This document shows positions 22,220-30,288 of a stretch of 41,438 nt of DNA, one piece after another; the first letter of the stretch is position 1; every line of letters begins with the position of its first letter. The DNA is from a virus. The DNA lies in the IMG/VR virus record IMGVR_UViG_3300047551_002371, positions 1 to 41,438 of that record, one strand, 5' to 3'. The translations under genes were made by a program, and so were the position numbers. The notes beneath the pieces were generated by a model. That model did not search any database. It saw only the letters and a program-made list of their open reading frames with translations, and was not told the DNA's origin.

Positions 22220-22401
22220 CTAAAGAAAAACAAGTAACTCTTAAAATGGATGCTCGCTGTGCTGCCGCAGTTCGGCAAATCCTTTTTGATGCACAAAAAG
22301 GATATACTTATGATGAAATGAGTGTGCCTCCCCGTATTACTGATATTCGCAATATTATTCAAGATATTGATAATAGTATCAGCGAAGCACTTGGTGTATA
22401 A
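22216..22401 (+). CDS. small conserved cyanophage protein (61 aa)
   Basis: This is a short soluble helical protein with MDARCAAAVRQILFDAQKG and PPRITDIRNIIQDIDNSI. It overlaps mazG by four bases and is probably co-translated. I do not know its function. AATAAATA, a weak late-promoter-like sequence, lies at its very end (22400-22407), just before the next gene. Confidence 0.72.
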   Translation: MTKEKQVTLKMDARCAAAVRQILFDAQKGYTYDEMSVPPRITDIRNIIQDIDNSISEALGV

Positions 22402-22416
22402 TAAATATTTCAAAAA

Positions 22417-22815
22417 ATGTCTTTGATTGGCAAAAGAAAAGGAAGACCAACTACAAGAATACAGTTTGATGCTATTCTTAAAAGATTTATCGTCTTCCTT
22501 AAAAGAGAACTTCGTTTAACATATGATATTCCATATGTGCTCATAGATGATTCTGATTTTGCCAAAAACAATATGACTTTTGGTATGATGAATCGGGAAA
22601 TACTTTATATTAGTATTATTAATCGCCACCCTATTGATATTCTGAGGACAGTATCTCATGAGTTTATTCATTATAAGCAAATTATGGATGGTAAAAGAAT
22701 CTCATCGAATCCTGGAAGTCCTGCTGAAAATGAAGCAAATGCAAAGGCAGGTGAGATTATGAGGAAGTATGGAAGACTTCATCCAGAATTATTTGACCTG
22801 ATGCCGATTAGGTGA
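22417..22815 (+). CDS. zincin-like protein (HEFIH)
   Basis: This 132-residue protein has SHEFIHYKQ (H81, E82, H85) and, about 20 residues on, SPAENEANAKAG, whose glutamates (E104/E106) are placed as in gluzincins. That suggests a small zinc peptidase or a peptidase-derived fold. The N-terminus is basic (KRKGRPTTR). The early promoter for the tRNAs is embedded in its last codons (TTGACC at 22793). It is unrelated in overall sequence to the HEAVH protein at 10619. Confidence 0.7.
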   Translation: MSLIGKRKGRPTTRIQFDAILKRFIVFLKRELRLTYDIPYVLIDDSDFAKNNMTFGMMNREILYISIINRHPIDILRTVSHEFIHYKQIMDGKRISSNPGSPAENEANAKAGEIMRKYGRLHPELFDLMPIR

Positions 22816-22821
22816 TATAAT
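22793..22821 (+). promoter_or_regulatory. early promoter for the tRNA genes
   Basis: TTGACC (22793-22798), 17 bases, TATAAT (22816-22821). The TGA stop of the preceding gene (22813-22815) abuts TATAAT and forms an extended -10. Confidence 0.82.
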
Positions 22822-22830
22822 TCTTTTATT

Positions 22831-22903
22831 GGGGATATAACTCAGTTGGTAGAGTGCGACCTTTGCAAGGTTGAAGTCAGGAGTTCGAGTCTCCTTATCT
22901 CCA
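22831..22903 (+). tRNA. tRNA-Ala (anticodon TGC)
   Basis: A full cloverleaf can be drawn: acceptor GGGGATA/TATCTCC (one G-U), D stem ACTC/GAGT, anticodon stem CGACC/GGTTG with loop TTTGCAA (anticodon TGC), and T stem AGGAG/CTCCT with TTCGAGT. A discriminator A follows. No CCA is encoded. Confidence 0.93.
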
Positions 22904-22906
22904 TAT

Positions 22907-22986
22907 GCCCAAGTGGTGAAACTGGTATACACGCATGACTTAGAATCATGTGCTTCGGCGTGGAGGTTCGAGTCCTCTCTTGGGCA
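22907..22986 (+). tRNA. tRNA-Leu (anticodon TAG)
   Basis: Acceptor GCCCAAG/CTTGGGC is perfect. Anticodon stem CATGA/TCATG has loop CTTAGAA (anticodon TAG). A longer variable arm (TGCTTCGGCG) marks a class II tRNA, followed by T stem GAGG/CCTC with TTCGAGT. It lies three bases after tRNA-Ala and shares its promoter. Confidence 0.92.
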
Positions 22987-23022
22987 CTTCTAAATAAAAA
23001 TAAAATAAAATAAAAAAGAGCA

Positions 23023-24357
23023 ATGACAGACTCAGAAATATTATTGGCAGTAAATTCTGTATTGTCTGGATATGAAACTAAGGTAGTTAAAACTGGACCA
23101 AAAGTAGATAAGATTAGAATAATTTCAACACAAAGAGCAGAAGACCAGGATAATATTTCAAAACAGTTAAAAATAAGAAGAGTTAACTTTAAAAATGAAA
23201 TTGATAAAAGTGAGTCATCATTTCCAGTAACTAAAATTGTTTTACCAAAATCAAATTCTGTAATAAAATTAATATACAAAAAATCTGGAGGAGGTGGTTC
23301 TGGAGCAGGTGCTGCTCTTACGAAATTATCAGAGTCTGCTCAAGCATTGTATGCTGCAATGGTATTTAATGTATTGAGGAGGGAGATGACTATTATAGAT
23401 GTTACTAAAGATAATTTTATAAAGGCATCATCTACTGCATTTATTGATTCATCCGTCCAGAGTATAATTAATGATCTTCCTGATGATTGGATAAATTCAT
23501 CTATTTTAGGAGCAAATGCTTTATATCGATATTTTAAAGGTAAAGGAAGTTTTACTTTTCATAGGGGTTCTGGTGAAGTTTCTTTAATTGAAAATACCTT
23601 TAATAGAATTAATAAGTCGGAAAAGGCATTTGGTAATCTTAACAAATGGAGTCCGGCAGATATTTACATGATAAGTAGCAATGCTAATCTTGGAAAACTC
23701 GGTGAGGAAATATCTTTACGTGGTTTAAACGCTCAAATGTATGAATATATTGAAAATAATCAGGTTATTGGAGTATCTCTTAAAAAAATGTATGGTAGTG
23801 GAAAAATATCAAAGAAAAATTTTCCATCAGATACAAAAGTAAACAAAGCAAAATTTTATGGAACAACTAGCAACATAGATTCTATGGATGGATATATTCA
23901 ATGGGGATCTCTCAATAGTGAAAAAATTCAATTTAGAAGTTTTGGTGGAGAGACTTCTTTAACTGGTTGGCAGGGAGAAATAAAGGGGGCATCTGCTAAT
24001 CAAGGTAAAATTTCTCTTGGACCTATTAACTTTATTTTAAGAAGATATGGACTTTCTGAAATTCCATCATCTACAGAGTCAGCTTCACTTGCTACTAAAA
24101 ATACTATGGATCACTGTATGAATATATCTCAGTTAATGGCATCAAATGGAATAATTAAATCTCAGCAAATTGAAGATACCGCAAACGCTATACAAAAAAA
24201 ATCAAATAAGTATAGATATTCAAAATATCTTGTTATGAAGTTGTTTCAAATAATTAATTCAATATCTGGTGAAGTTCGGGATAGTGTAGTTCAAGACTTT
24301 TATTTGTATGCAAGTTCTCAGGCAACTTATTCTGCACCATACTATAAGCTTGAGTGA
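23023..24357 (+). CDS. large AT-rich protein with PD-(D/E)XK-like signature
   Basis: This 444-residue protein I do not recognise as a named family. Residues 208-213 (KWSPAD, then IYMI) and 249-255 (IGVSLKK) resemble the acidic D and the (E/S)xK halves of PD-(D/E)XK nucleases, where a strand with SLKK follows a WxPxD segment. A glycine-rich linker (GGGGSGAGAA) is at 89-98. The gene is clearly AT-richer than the flanking replication genes and lies alone between the tRNAs and a late virion operon, so it may be acquired. Start ATG 23023 follows AAGAG. A nuclease function is only inferred. Confidence 0.7.
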   Translation: MTDSEILLAVNSVLSGYETKVVKTGPKVDKIRIISTQRAEDQDNISKQLKIRRVNFKNEIDKSESSFPVTKIVLPKSNSVIKLIYKKSGGGGSGAGAALTKLSESAQALYAAMVFNVLRREMTIIDVTKDNFIKASSTAFIDSSVQSIINDLPDDWINSSILGANALYRYFKGKGSFTFHRGSGEVSLIENTFNRINKSEKAFGNLNKWSPADIYMISSNANLGKLGEEISLRGLNAQMYEYIENNQVIGVSLKKMYGSGKISKKNFPSDTKVNKAKFYGTTSNIDSMDGYIQWGSLNSEKIQFRSFGGETSLTGWQGEIKGASANQGKISLGPINFILRRYGLSEIPSSTESASLATKNTMDHCMNISQLMASNGIIKSQQIEDTANAIQKKSNKYRYSKYLVMKLFQIINSISGEVRDSVVQDFYLYASSQATYSAPYYKLE

Positions 24358-24359
24358 TT

Positions 24360-24367
24360 AATAAATA
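24360..24367 (+). promoter_or_regulatory. late promoter variant AATAAATA
   Basis: One mismatch to TATAAATA, 43 bases upstream of the capsid-targeted protein at 24411; the only late-type element between the two genes. Confidence 0.5.
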
Positions 24368-24410
24368 ACTATTATAAAAGCGTAATTGGTTACACAATAT
24401 TAAGTAGATA

Positions 24411-25721
24411 ATGAAAAGTTTTTTCCAATTCTTAGCAGAAGCGTCTGCCTCTCAGCAAGCAAAGCGTCTTGGTCTTGTTGGAGATGGTCATGGTGGTTGG
24501 TATGATCGGCAGGGAGAGTTTGTTGCTAAAACCGAAGGTGGGCAACTTAAGTTTTATAATAAGAGACAAAAAGTTGGTGAAAAAGACCCTCCACAAACTG
24601 AAAAGGAAAAAACAATCGCTTCTCCTGGATATAACGATCCAGCATTAGTGCAACAGCAAGCAGCACAGCAACAAGCACCTGCTCCAGAACAACAAGTAGC
24701 AGCACAACAACCTCCACAGCAAGTTGGACCTCCACCAGTAGAAAAGACGAAGGGAACTCTAACTGTTGCTTTCGGAAGATTTAATCCTCCAACGATCGGA
24801 CATCAACAACTGATGGATGTTGCTGCAAATGCTGCAGCAGGTGATGAAGATGGTCAATATATGATTTTCCCTTCTCGCAGTCAGGATAAGAAGAAGAATC
24901 CATTAGATGCTGATACTAAGATTAATTATATGCAGAGATTTTATCCTGCACACGCTGGAAATATTGTTAATGACCCCAATACTAAAACAATTTTTGATGT
25001 GCTAAGAATGGCACACAATGATGGGTATACAAATGTAAGAATCATTGGAGGTGCGGATAGAGTCAAAGAATTTGAGAAACTTTCTAATAATTACAATGGG
25101 CAACTGTATCAGTTTGACAACATTGAAGTTGTTTCTGCAGGAGACAGAGATCCTGATGCGAAGGGTGTGGAGGGTATGTCTGCTTCAAGAATGAGACTTG
25201 CTGCTGCCGAAAATGACTTCAAAACATTCAGGTCTGGTCTACCACCTGATGTAAAAAGATCTGAAGCAAAAGAATTGTTTGATATTCTTCGTGGAGCGAT
25301 GAGTGTTAAAGAAGGTTGGGATATCTGGGAGATTGCACCAAAACTTGATTTCCAATCTCTTCGTGAAAACTATATTACCGAATCTATCTTTAGAATTGGA
25401 GAAGTTGTTGAAAATTTAAACACAGGATTAGTTGGTCGTATTATTCGTAGAGGAACTAATTATCTAATTTGTGTTACTGAATCTGGGCAGATGTTTAAGT
25501 CTTGGATTAAGGACCTCAGAGAATATACTGAAGTTAGAATGGACAGAAAAATGAGACTTCCTGGAAAACCAAATACTCTTGTAGGAACTACTGGTTACTT
25601 TAAGTATGCTGCTCAACAAACTCCAGGTGCAATTGGTACTGGAAAGGAAAATCTTCAACCTGGCGGAAGAGCATACGGAATTGAATTCATAAATAAATAT
25701 AGAAAAAAAAGTAGAAATTAA
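24411..25721 (+). CDS. nucleotidyltransferase-like virion protein with capsid-targeting N-terminus
   Basis: This 436-residue protein starts MKSFFQFLAEAS, very close to the T4 internal-protein leader MKTYQEFIAEA; gp21-type cleavage would follow LAE. Next is a GDGHGGWYD...GEFVAKT module (about 24-41), then a Q/P/A-rich linker (77-110). A cytidylyltransferase/NMNAT-like domain follows: TVAFGRFNPPTIGH (HxGH-type, T128-H131), an IIGGADRV segment, and GMSASRMR (255-262) in the place of the ISSTxxR motif. A C-terminal part with VGRIIRRGTNYLICV looks like a small KOW-like beta domain. It is probably packaged in the head and injected. The enzyme reaction is not established. Confidence 0.8.
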   Translation: MKSFFQFLAEASASQQAKRLGLVGDGHGGWYDRQGEFVAKTEGGQLKFYNKRQKVGEKDPPQTEKEKTIASPGYNDPALVQQQAAQQQAPAPEQQVAAQQPPQQVGPPPVEKTKGTLTVAFGRFNPPTIGHQQLMDVAANAAAGDEDGQYMIFPSRSQDKKKNPLDADTKINYMQRFYPAHAGNIVNDPNTKTIFDVLRMAHNDGYTNVRIIGGADRVKEFEKLSNNYNGQLYQFDNIEVVSAGDRDPDAKGVEGMSASRMRLAAAENDFKTFRSGLPPDVKRSEAKELFDILRGAMSVKEGWDIWEIAPKLDFQSLRENYITESIFRIGEVVENLNTGLVGRIIRRGTNYLICVTESGQMFKSWIKDLREYTEVRMDRKMRLPGKPNTLVGTTGYFKYAAQQTPGAIGTGKENLQPGGRAYGIEFINKYRKKSRN

Positions 25722-25730
25722 AGTTTTCTC

Positions 25731-27368
25731 ATGAAAAAAAATATCGCTGAGGAGCTCCCAGCAAGAAAACACGCTCCTGCTGCCGCACCTTCAGATGAGA
25801 AAGGTGGTGGAGACAAAGGAGGAGATGGGAAGAAGTCTCCGGAGAAAAGAGTCAAGCAAGCGATTTATGATATTCGCTACAGAGCAAGAAGAGAAGAACT
25901 TCCTCTTCGCTCAGCATATTCTCAATATATGCAAAACAGCAGCATGAGTGCTCAAGAAAAAACTATGGTAAAGCAAAAGTTATTCGGTAAGGGTGGTATG
26001 CAAGCAGAAGACTTCAATATTGAAGATGTAGCATCTTCTCATGTTGCAAACGCACTTTATAAGGTATTTGTTGAGGGAGTGGAGAAGGAGCAAGAACCAA
26101 TTCGTCTAACTTACATGGAGAAGTTAGAGACTGCTGAGCATAAGAAGTATAAAGTAAGAGTTACTGGAAAAGATGGTCGCTCATATGTAAGATATGCGGA
26201 CCGTCAAAAGATTAGTGATCTTCGTGCTAATCCTAATATTGAGTCTGTTGAAATGACTGGTTATGGTGAGCCTTATGAAGGTGAGAAGAAAAAGGGTGAG
26301 CAAACTGCAAAAGCAAAAGCAGGTAAAGGACTAGATCCTGTCGGTCAAGAAGACAAAGATATTGATAATGATGGAGACCACGATAAAACTGATAAGTATC
26401 TTCTGAATCGTAGAAAGGTGCGTGGTGCTGCAATTGAAAAGAGAAGTGGAGTCAAGGAAGAGTTTATTGGTGAAGTAAAAGATGAAGATGATACCAATGA
26501 TAAAAAAATTGATGTGATGAAAGGTAAAAATAAGGTAACTGTGAATCCTGAAGCACCTGGAAATAGTAATGGTGGTCGCGGTATGCAACTTGCTCATTAT
26601 GATATGGACGGTGCCTTCATCGCAGAAAAGGCAGTAAGTAAAGCACAACAACGCTTTATGGGTATGGTTTATGCTGCTAAAAAGGGCGAAAAACCAGCAT
26701 CTCCAGAAGTAGCGGCTGCTGCTAAGGGTATGAGTAAAAAGGAAGCAAAAAAGTTTGCGAAGACTAAGCATGAAGGACTTCCTACTCATAAAGAAGCAGT
26801 AGAACCAAAAGGCGGTGGAAGTGCTCCACAAGTTCCTACTAATATTATGAAGGCAGTTGATGAGTTGCCACAAAAAATGCAGCAACTCTTCGGTGCAAAG
26901 AAAAAACCACAACAGCAACCAGTTAAGGAAGAGTCTGTTTCTCAAGCAGATAAAAAAGCAAAGAAGGAGCAAGAGGAAAAAGATTCTCGCTCTCTTCCAA
27001 CTGCGATGAATCTTGCTAAAAATTATGCAAGAGCAATGGGTGCTAAGAATCCTATTGTAATGACTTCTTGTGAAGAAGTTGAAGTAATCGACGAAATTCG
27101 TCGTTCTGAAAAGGAAGGTAAAGGTTCTCCAGAAAGAAGAGAAGGACCTTATTTAATCGGCGCTCGTCAACAAAATAGAGAGCGTGGAGAAAAAGGTGGA
27201 CGCCGCTGGGTATCTGGTGGAGAAGGTGGTTCTAGAACTGAAAGAGGAGTAAAAGGGGGCGGAGAAGGTTCTCAGCAATCAAGATTGAATCCTCCAGAAA
27301 CAACTGGTAAATATCTTAAAAAACAAGAAAGAAAACGTGGATCTGAAATGGGTTCAAGATACGACTAA
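25731..27368 (+). CDS. prohead/virion protein with DUF3008-like segment and EF-type loop
   Basis: This 545-residue, highly charged protein begins ten bases after the nucleotidyltransferase gene. Features in order: NIAEE at the N-terminus; helical segments to 115; an Asp-rich EF/dockerin-like loop DKDIDNDGDHDKTD at 208-221; FIGE (245-248) and FIAE (296-299), which fit the (L/I)xE cleavage rule of the T4 prohead protease; a DUF3008-like segment at about 303-353 (SKAQQRFMGMVYAAKKG ... AKTKHEGLP); and a basic G/R/K-rich C-terminus. The layout suggests a core or internal head protein that is processed. No ribosome site is obvious before ATG 25731. Confidence 0.72.
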   Translation: MKKNIAEELPARKHAPAAAPSDEKGGGDKGGDGKKSPEKRVKQAIYDIRYRARREELPLRSAYSQYMQNSSMSAQEKTMVKQKLFGKGGMQAEDFNIEDVASSHVANALYKVFVEGVEKEQEPIRLTYMEKLETAEHKKYKVRVTGKDGRSYVRYADRQKISDLRANPNIESVEMTGYGEPYEGEKKKGEQTAKAKAGKGLDPVGQEDKDIDNDGDHDKTDKYLLNRRKVRGAAIEKRSGVKEEFIGEVKDEDDTNDKKIDVMKGKNKVTVNPEAPGNSNGGRGMQLAHYDMDGAFIAEKAVSKAQQRFMGMVYAAKKGEKPASPEVAAAAKGMSKKEAKKFAKTKHEGLPTHKEAVEPKGGGSAPQVPTNIMKAVDELPQKMQQLFGAKKKPQQQPVKEESVSQADKKAKKEQEEKDSRSLPTAMNLAKNYARAMGAKNPIVMTSCEEVEVIDEIRRSEKEGKGSPERREGPYLIGARQQNRERGEKGGRRWVSGGEGGSRTERGVKGGGEGSQQSRLNPPETTGKYLKKQERKRGSEMGSRYD

Positions 27369-27406
27369 TCTAAATATTATAGGACACTCTTCACACGGAG
27401 GTTATT

Positions 27407-27592
27407 ATGTCACTCGCAGTTATTTGGGCTTGGATTATGGCTAACGAAGCCGCGTTAGCAACTATTCTTCTGATTGTTTCAGAATTGATGGGTGCTAACA
27501 CTAAGTTTAAGTCTAATGGTATTCTTTCTTTCATTCTTCTTCAAGTTCAAGAACAACTAAAGAAGAGAGGAGCAAAAAAATTAGAGGGTTGA
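27407..27592 (+). CDS. small membrane protein (61 aa)
   Basis: This short protein has a long hydrophobic N-terminal half (VIWAWIMANEAALATILLIV) followed by an amphipathic helix and a basic end, KKRGAKKLEG. One or two membrane helices are likely. Similar small proteins are widespread in cyanophages; a holin-like or virion-membrane role has not been shown. A strong ribosome site GGAGG (27397-27401) precedes ATG 27407, and a strong terminator follows. Confidence 0.75.
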   Translation: MSLAVIWAWIMANEAALATILLIVSELMGANTKFKSNGILSFILLQVQEQLKKRGAKKLEG

Positions 27593-27610
27593 TTTCTTTC
27601 TAATATTTTC

Positions 27611-27642
27611 AAGGAGACCTTTTTATAAGGTCTCCTTTTTTT
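27611..27642 (+). terminator. Rho-independent terminator fused to a late promoter
   Basis: A 10-bp stem AAGGAGACCT/AGGTCTCCTT (27611-27620 and 27628-27637) with loop TTTTATA is followed by T to 27642. Confidence 0.93.
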
Positions 27643-27649
27643 ATAAATA
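27642..27649 (+). promoter_or_regulatory. late promoter TATAAATA
   Basis: An exact element. Its first T is the last T of the terminator tract. It lies 31 bases upstream of the structural gene at 27681. Confidence 0.88.
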
Positions 27650-27680
27650 TCAATATAAAAGAATTTAAAGGTAAGGAAAC

Positions 27681-28244
27681 ATGTCTCTTTGGGGCAATAA
27701 CGATTCGGTTTATTCTACTGGCACGATTGCCGTAAATCTTGGAAATAATACCGTAACAGGAGCAGTTGGCGTTGTTACTTTTACCACTGCTGGAATTAAG
27801 ACTGGTGATGTTATAACTGTTGGCACCGGTGCTACTTATGGTTATGCAGTTATTACTGGATTTACATCTACAACTATTTCAATCGCAAATACAGCAAACT
27901 TTGTCTCTGGACTAACAACTGTTGCTGGTGCTACTTATAATATTTCTGAAGAACCAATTTACACTCTTGGTGATTCAATTTACAGAGCACCCGAGTCTAA
28001 GACAACTGGATTCTCAACCAGCCCAGTATTCACAGGAGTTGTTGGTGTAAGCACTGCTGAGCAGTATGTCGTTAACGCTGCTTCTGGAGATGCTCGCAAG
28101 TTTGCTCCACCTCACGCAGGTTGGGTTGGTATTGTGACTTATATTGATACTCATGGAAACTTGAGAGTAAAGTCTGAAACTCTAGTTGCTGGAAGCACTA
28201 TTATTAATGATGCTGCAGACGATGCACTATTCCCAGATGCATGA
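27681..28244 (+). CDS. predicted virion structural protein, beta-rich
   Basis: This 187-residue G/T/V-rich protein with alternating beta strands (TGDVITVGTGATYGYAVITG, TTISIANTANFVSGLTTV) begins MSLWGNNDSVYSTGTIAVN. Proteins with the MSLWGN start are found in cyanophage virions and resemble head decoration or structural proteins in composition. A late promoter directly upstream supports this. There are no enzymatic motifs. The ribosome site AAGGA lies just before ATG 27681. Confidence 0.78.
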   Translation: MSLWGNNDSVYSTGTIAVNLGNNTVTGAVGVVTFTTAGIKTGDVITVGTGATYGYAVITGFTSTTISIANTANFVSGLTTVAGATYNISEEPIYTLGDSIYRAPESKTTGFSTSPVFTGVVGVSTAEQYVVNAASGDARKFAPPHAGWVGIVTYIDTHGNLRVKSETLVAGSTIINDAADDALFPDA

Positions 28245-28253
28245 TAATATGGT

Positions 28254-28625
28254 ATGAAATTTGATGAATTGAATGAAGACAACTATTTGTTATTCGCTAT
28301 AAAATTTTATGATAATCCTCAAGCAGTTACAATGGAGGATTTTGAATCTGATTTAAAGAGAATACGATATGTTAAAAGGTTGTTAAAAAGATACAAAAAT
28401 ACAGGTGAGCTCAAAACTCACCTTATTTTGAATCATCTCACAATACTTTTTAATGTATTCAATGATGCTGCTGTGCCTTTATTATTTTATAATTTGGATA
28501 TGGAGTTATGGTCCTCAATCAAAAGTTTTCTTTTATTTTTGAATAGATTTCCCGAGTATCCAAGAACTCAAATACATGATATCAAAGAAGACGAAGAGTG
28601 TCTAAAACAACTACAAGCAATCTGA
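28254..28625 (+). CDS. conserved helical phage protein (123 aa)
   Basis: This helical protein has conserved-looking segments NYLLFAIKFYDNPQAVTMED, RIRYVKRLLKRY and LILNHLTILFNVFNDAAVP. I have seen this pattern in many T4-like cyanophages, always without an assigned function. It follows the structural gene by nine bases and its stop overlaps the next ATG (TGATG), so it belongs to the same late transcript. Confidence 0.78.
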   Translation: MKFDELNEDNYLLFAIKFYDNPQAVTMEDFESDLKRIRYVKRLLKRYKNTGELKTHLILNHLTILFNVFNDAAVPLLFYNLDMELWSSIKSFLLFLNRFPEYPRTQIHDIKEDEECLKQLQAI

Positions 28626-28828
28626 TGGATAAGTTAGATAAGTTAATTCAAATTATTCATAACATCAAAGAAGAAGGTGAAATTGCCAATGTAGTTGGTA
28701 ATGGAGAAAAGTCTCTTGGATATAATATTGAGACTGGGACTCCTCCTGTTTGGAAGGGTAAAAAGAATTATGCTAAAGGTGGAAAAGGGTCTCGTAAGTG
28801 GTGGTTACAATATCTTAAGCAAAAATAA
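28625..28828 (+). CDS. small basic conserved protein (67 aa)
   Basis: This small protein has an N-terminal helix (MDKLDKLIQIIHNIKEEGEI), then NVVGNGEK and a basic K/G/W-rich tail (KGSRKWWLQYLKQK). It is always next to the preceding helical protein in genomes I can recall, which suggests that the two work together. Translation is coupled through TGATG. Function is unknown. Confidence 0.7.
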   Translation: MDKLDKLIQIIHNIKEEGEIANVVGNGEKSLGYNIETGTPPVWKGKKNYAKGGKGSRKWWLQYLKQK

Positions 28829-28832
28829 TAAA

Positions 28833-28840
28833 AATAAATA
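28833..28840 (+). promoter_or_regulatory. possible late promoter variant AATAAATA
   Basis: One mismatch to the consensus, 49 bases upstream of the gene at 28890. Confidence 0.4.
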
Positions 28841-28845
28841 TTAGT

Positions 28846-28875
28846 AGATTTGTTATGAATTAATGTAGCAAATCT
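28846..28875 (+). other. 5' leader hairpin
   Basis: AGATTTG (28846-28852) and CAAATCT (28869-28875) form a 7-bp stem with a 16-base loop, near the expected first transcribed bases of the late-like promoter at 28833 and 14 bases before the ATG at 28890. Confidence 0.35.
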
Positions 28876-28889
28876 CATATCCTCCGACG

Positions 28890-29303
28890 ATGTTTAATCA
28901 AAATACCTCATCCGACACGAAAATTGCCGTCTTAGAAGAGAGACTCTCATCCTATGAAGTTATGATGAGGAAAATAGACGAAGCAATTCAAATAATGGGG
29001 AAGACTAGTCAAAACATTAGTAAAATGCTGGCAGTCCATGAGGAAAAGATTGAAAATTGTAGTAAGACTGATGATATGATATCAAATATGATTCATGAAA
29101 TGAAAGAGGAAAATAAAGAGCAGCATAAAAAAGTATCTGAAAAAATTCAATCATTAGAAACAAAACTGGAGGAACTTGCTAAGTTTCGTTGGATAATCGC
29201 AGGGGCAGCGATCCTCTTATCCTTCGCAGTTTCCCAATCTCATATGGTCGTGGATATCTTGACACCAGACCAAGCACCTGTTAAAGTAGAGAGCACGAAG
29301 TAA
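28890..29303 (+). CDS. coiled-coil protein with C-terminal membrane helix
   Basis: This 137-residue protein has a long heptad-rich coiled coil (about 8-95: LEERLSSYEVMMRKIDEAI ... KVSEKIQSLETKLEELAK), one transmembrane helix (about 98-119: FRWIIAGAAILLSFAV) and a short tail. Similar membrane-anchored coiled-coil proteins are common in cyanophages and sometimes called holin-like, without proof. It lies 13 bases upstream of gp61. Confidence 0.75.
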   Translation: MFNQNTSSDTKIAVLEERLSSYEVMMRKIDEAIQIMGKTSQNISKMLAVHEEKIENCSKTDDMISNMIHEMKEENKEQHKKVSEKIQSLETKLEELAKFRWIIAGAAILLSFAVSQSHMVVDILTPDQAPVKVESTK

Positions 29304-29316
29304 TAACCTCTTCATA

Positions 29317-30288
29317 ATGGATTTGATTGACTCCAAATATATTGGACTCGTTTCTTCACGACTACAAAAATTTAAGAGGGTCAAGGCAAATCTATACACC
29401 TTCCGATGTCCTCTTTGCGGAGACTCTAAACGCAATAAAAGCAAGACTAGGGGATACTTATACCCTGTAAAGAGTAACACTAACTTCAAGTGTCATAATT
29501 GTGGTGCCAGTATGTCCTTCAATAACTTCTTGAAGGAGTTGGACCCTGTGCTTCATAAGCAATATACACTTGAGAAGTTTAAGGAAGGATATACGGGTAA
29601 AAACTTCGTGGTTGAAGAACCAAAGTTTGAGTTTGCTAAACCCGTCTTCAAAAAGAAACTGGACTTACCCAAGGCATCAGAGAATCCTGCTGCCAGAGAA
29701 TATCTGGAAAAGAGGAAACTGAATCCTGAAAAGTTTTATTATGCTGACAAATTCAAGGAGTGGGTGAATACTCAAAAGCATACTTTCAGCGACATTCGTA
29801 AAGATGAGTGTCGCATTATTATACCAATGTATGATAGTGAAAGTAATCTCATCGGTTTTCAGGGAAGAGCACTAGGTCCAAACCCTGTTAAATATATCAC
29901 TGTGATGCTTTCTGATGACGCACCAAAAATCTATGGGATGGAGAAAATTGATTCTACGAAACCCATTTACATCGTTGAAGGACCCTTCGATTCCACATTT
30001 ATACAAAATGCTGTTGCTATGTGTGGGTCCGACCTTGATATTAGGTCGTTTGGTTGGTGCGATTATATTTACGTTTTTGATAACGAACCACGTAATCGAG
30101 AAATCGTCAACCGAATATCAAAAACCATCGACAGAGGCGACAAAGTAGTGATTTGGCCCATAACTATTCAGCACAAGGATATTAATGACTGTGTGCTTGC
30201 TGGACTTAATGTTATGGATGTGTTAAAATCAAATATCTACTCTGGTTTAGAAGCAAAAATCAAGTTTAACAATTGGAAGAAAATATGA
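29317..30288 (+). CDS. 61: gp61 DNA primase
   Basis: This primase makes RNA primers on the lagging strand with helicase gp41. The N-terminal zinc ribbon has C31-P-L-C34 and C59-H-N-C62. The Toprim domain has IYIVEGPFDS (catalytic E) and a later VFDNEPRN acidic motif. The 323-residue length fits T4 gp61. Its end overlaps nrdA by four bases (ATGA), linking primer synthesis and nucleotide supply. Confidence 0.95.
   Translation: MDLIDSKYIGLVSSRLQKFKRVKANLYTFRCPLCGDSKRNKSKTRGYLYPVKSNTNFKCHNCGASMSFNNFLKELDPVLHKQYTLEKFKEGYTGKNFVVEEPKFEFAKPVFKKKLDLPKASENPAAREYLEKRKLNPEKFYYADKFKEWVNTQKHTFSDIRKDECRIIIPMYDSESNLIGFQGRALGPNPVKYITVMLSDDAPKIYGMEKIDSTKPIYIVEGPFDSTFIQNAVAMCGSDLDIRSFGWCDYIYVFDNEPRNREIVNRISKTIDRGDKVVIWPITIQHKDINDCVLAGLNVMDVLKSNIYSGLEAKIKFNNWKKI

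Noticed and set aside
22831-24357. Integrated element with attachment site at the tRNA genes
   Set aside because: No integrase and no duplicated tRNA 3' end is present; these are phage-encoded tRNAs in a lytic-type genome.
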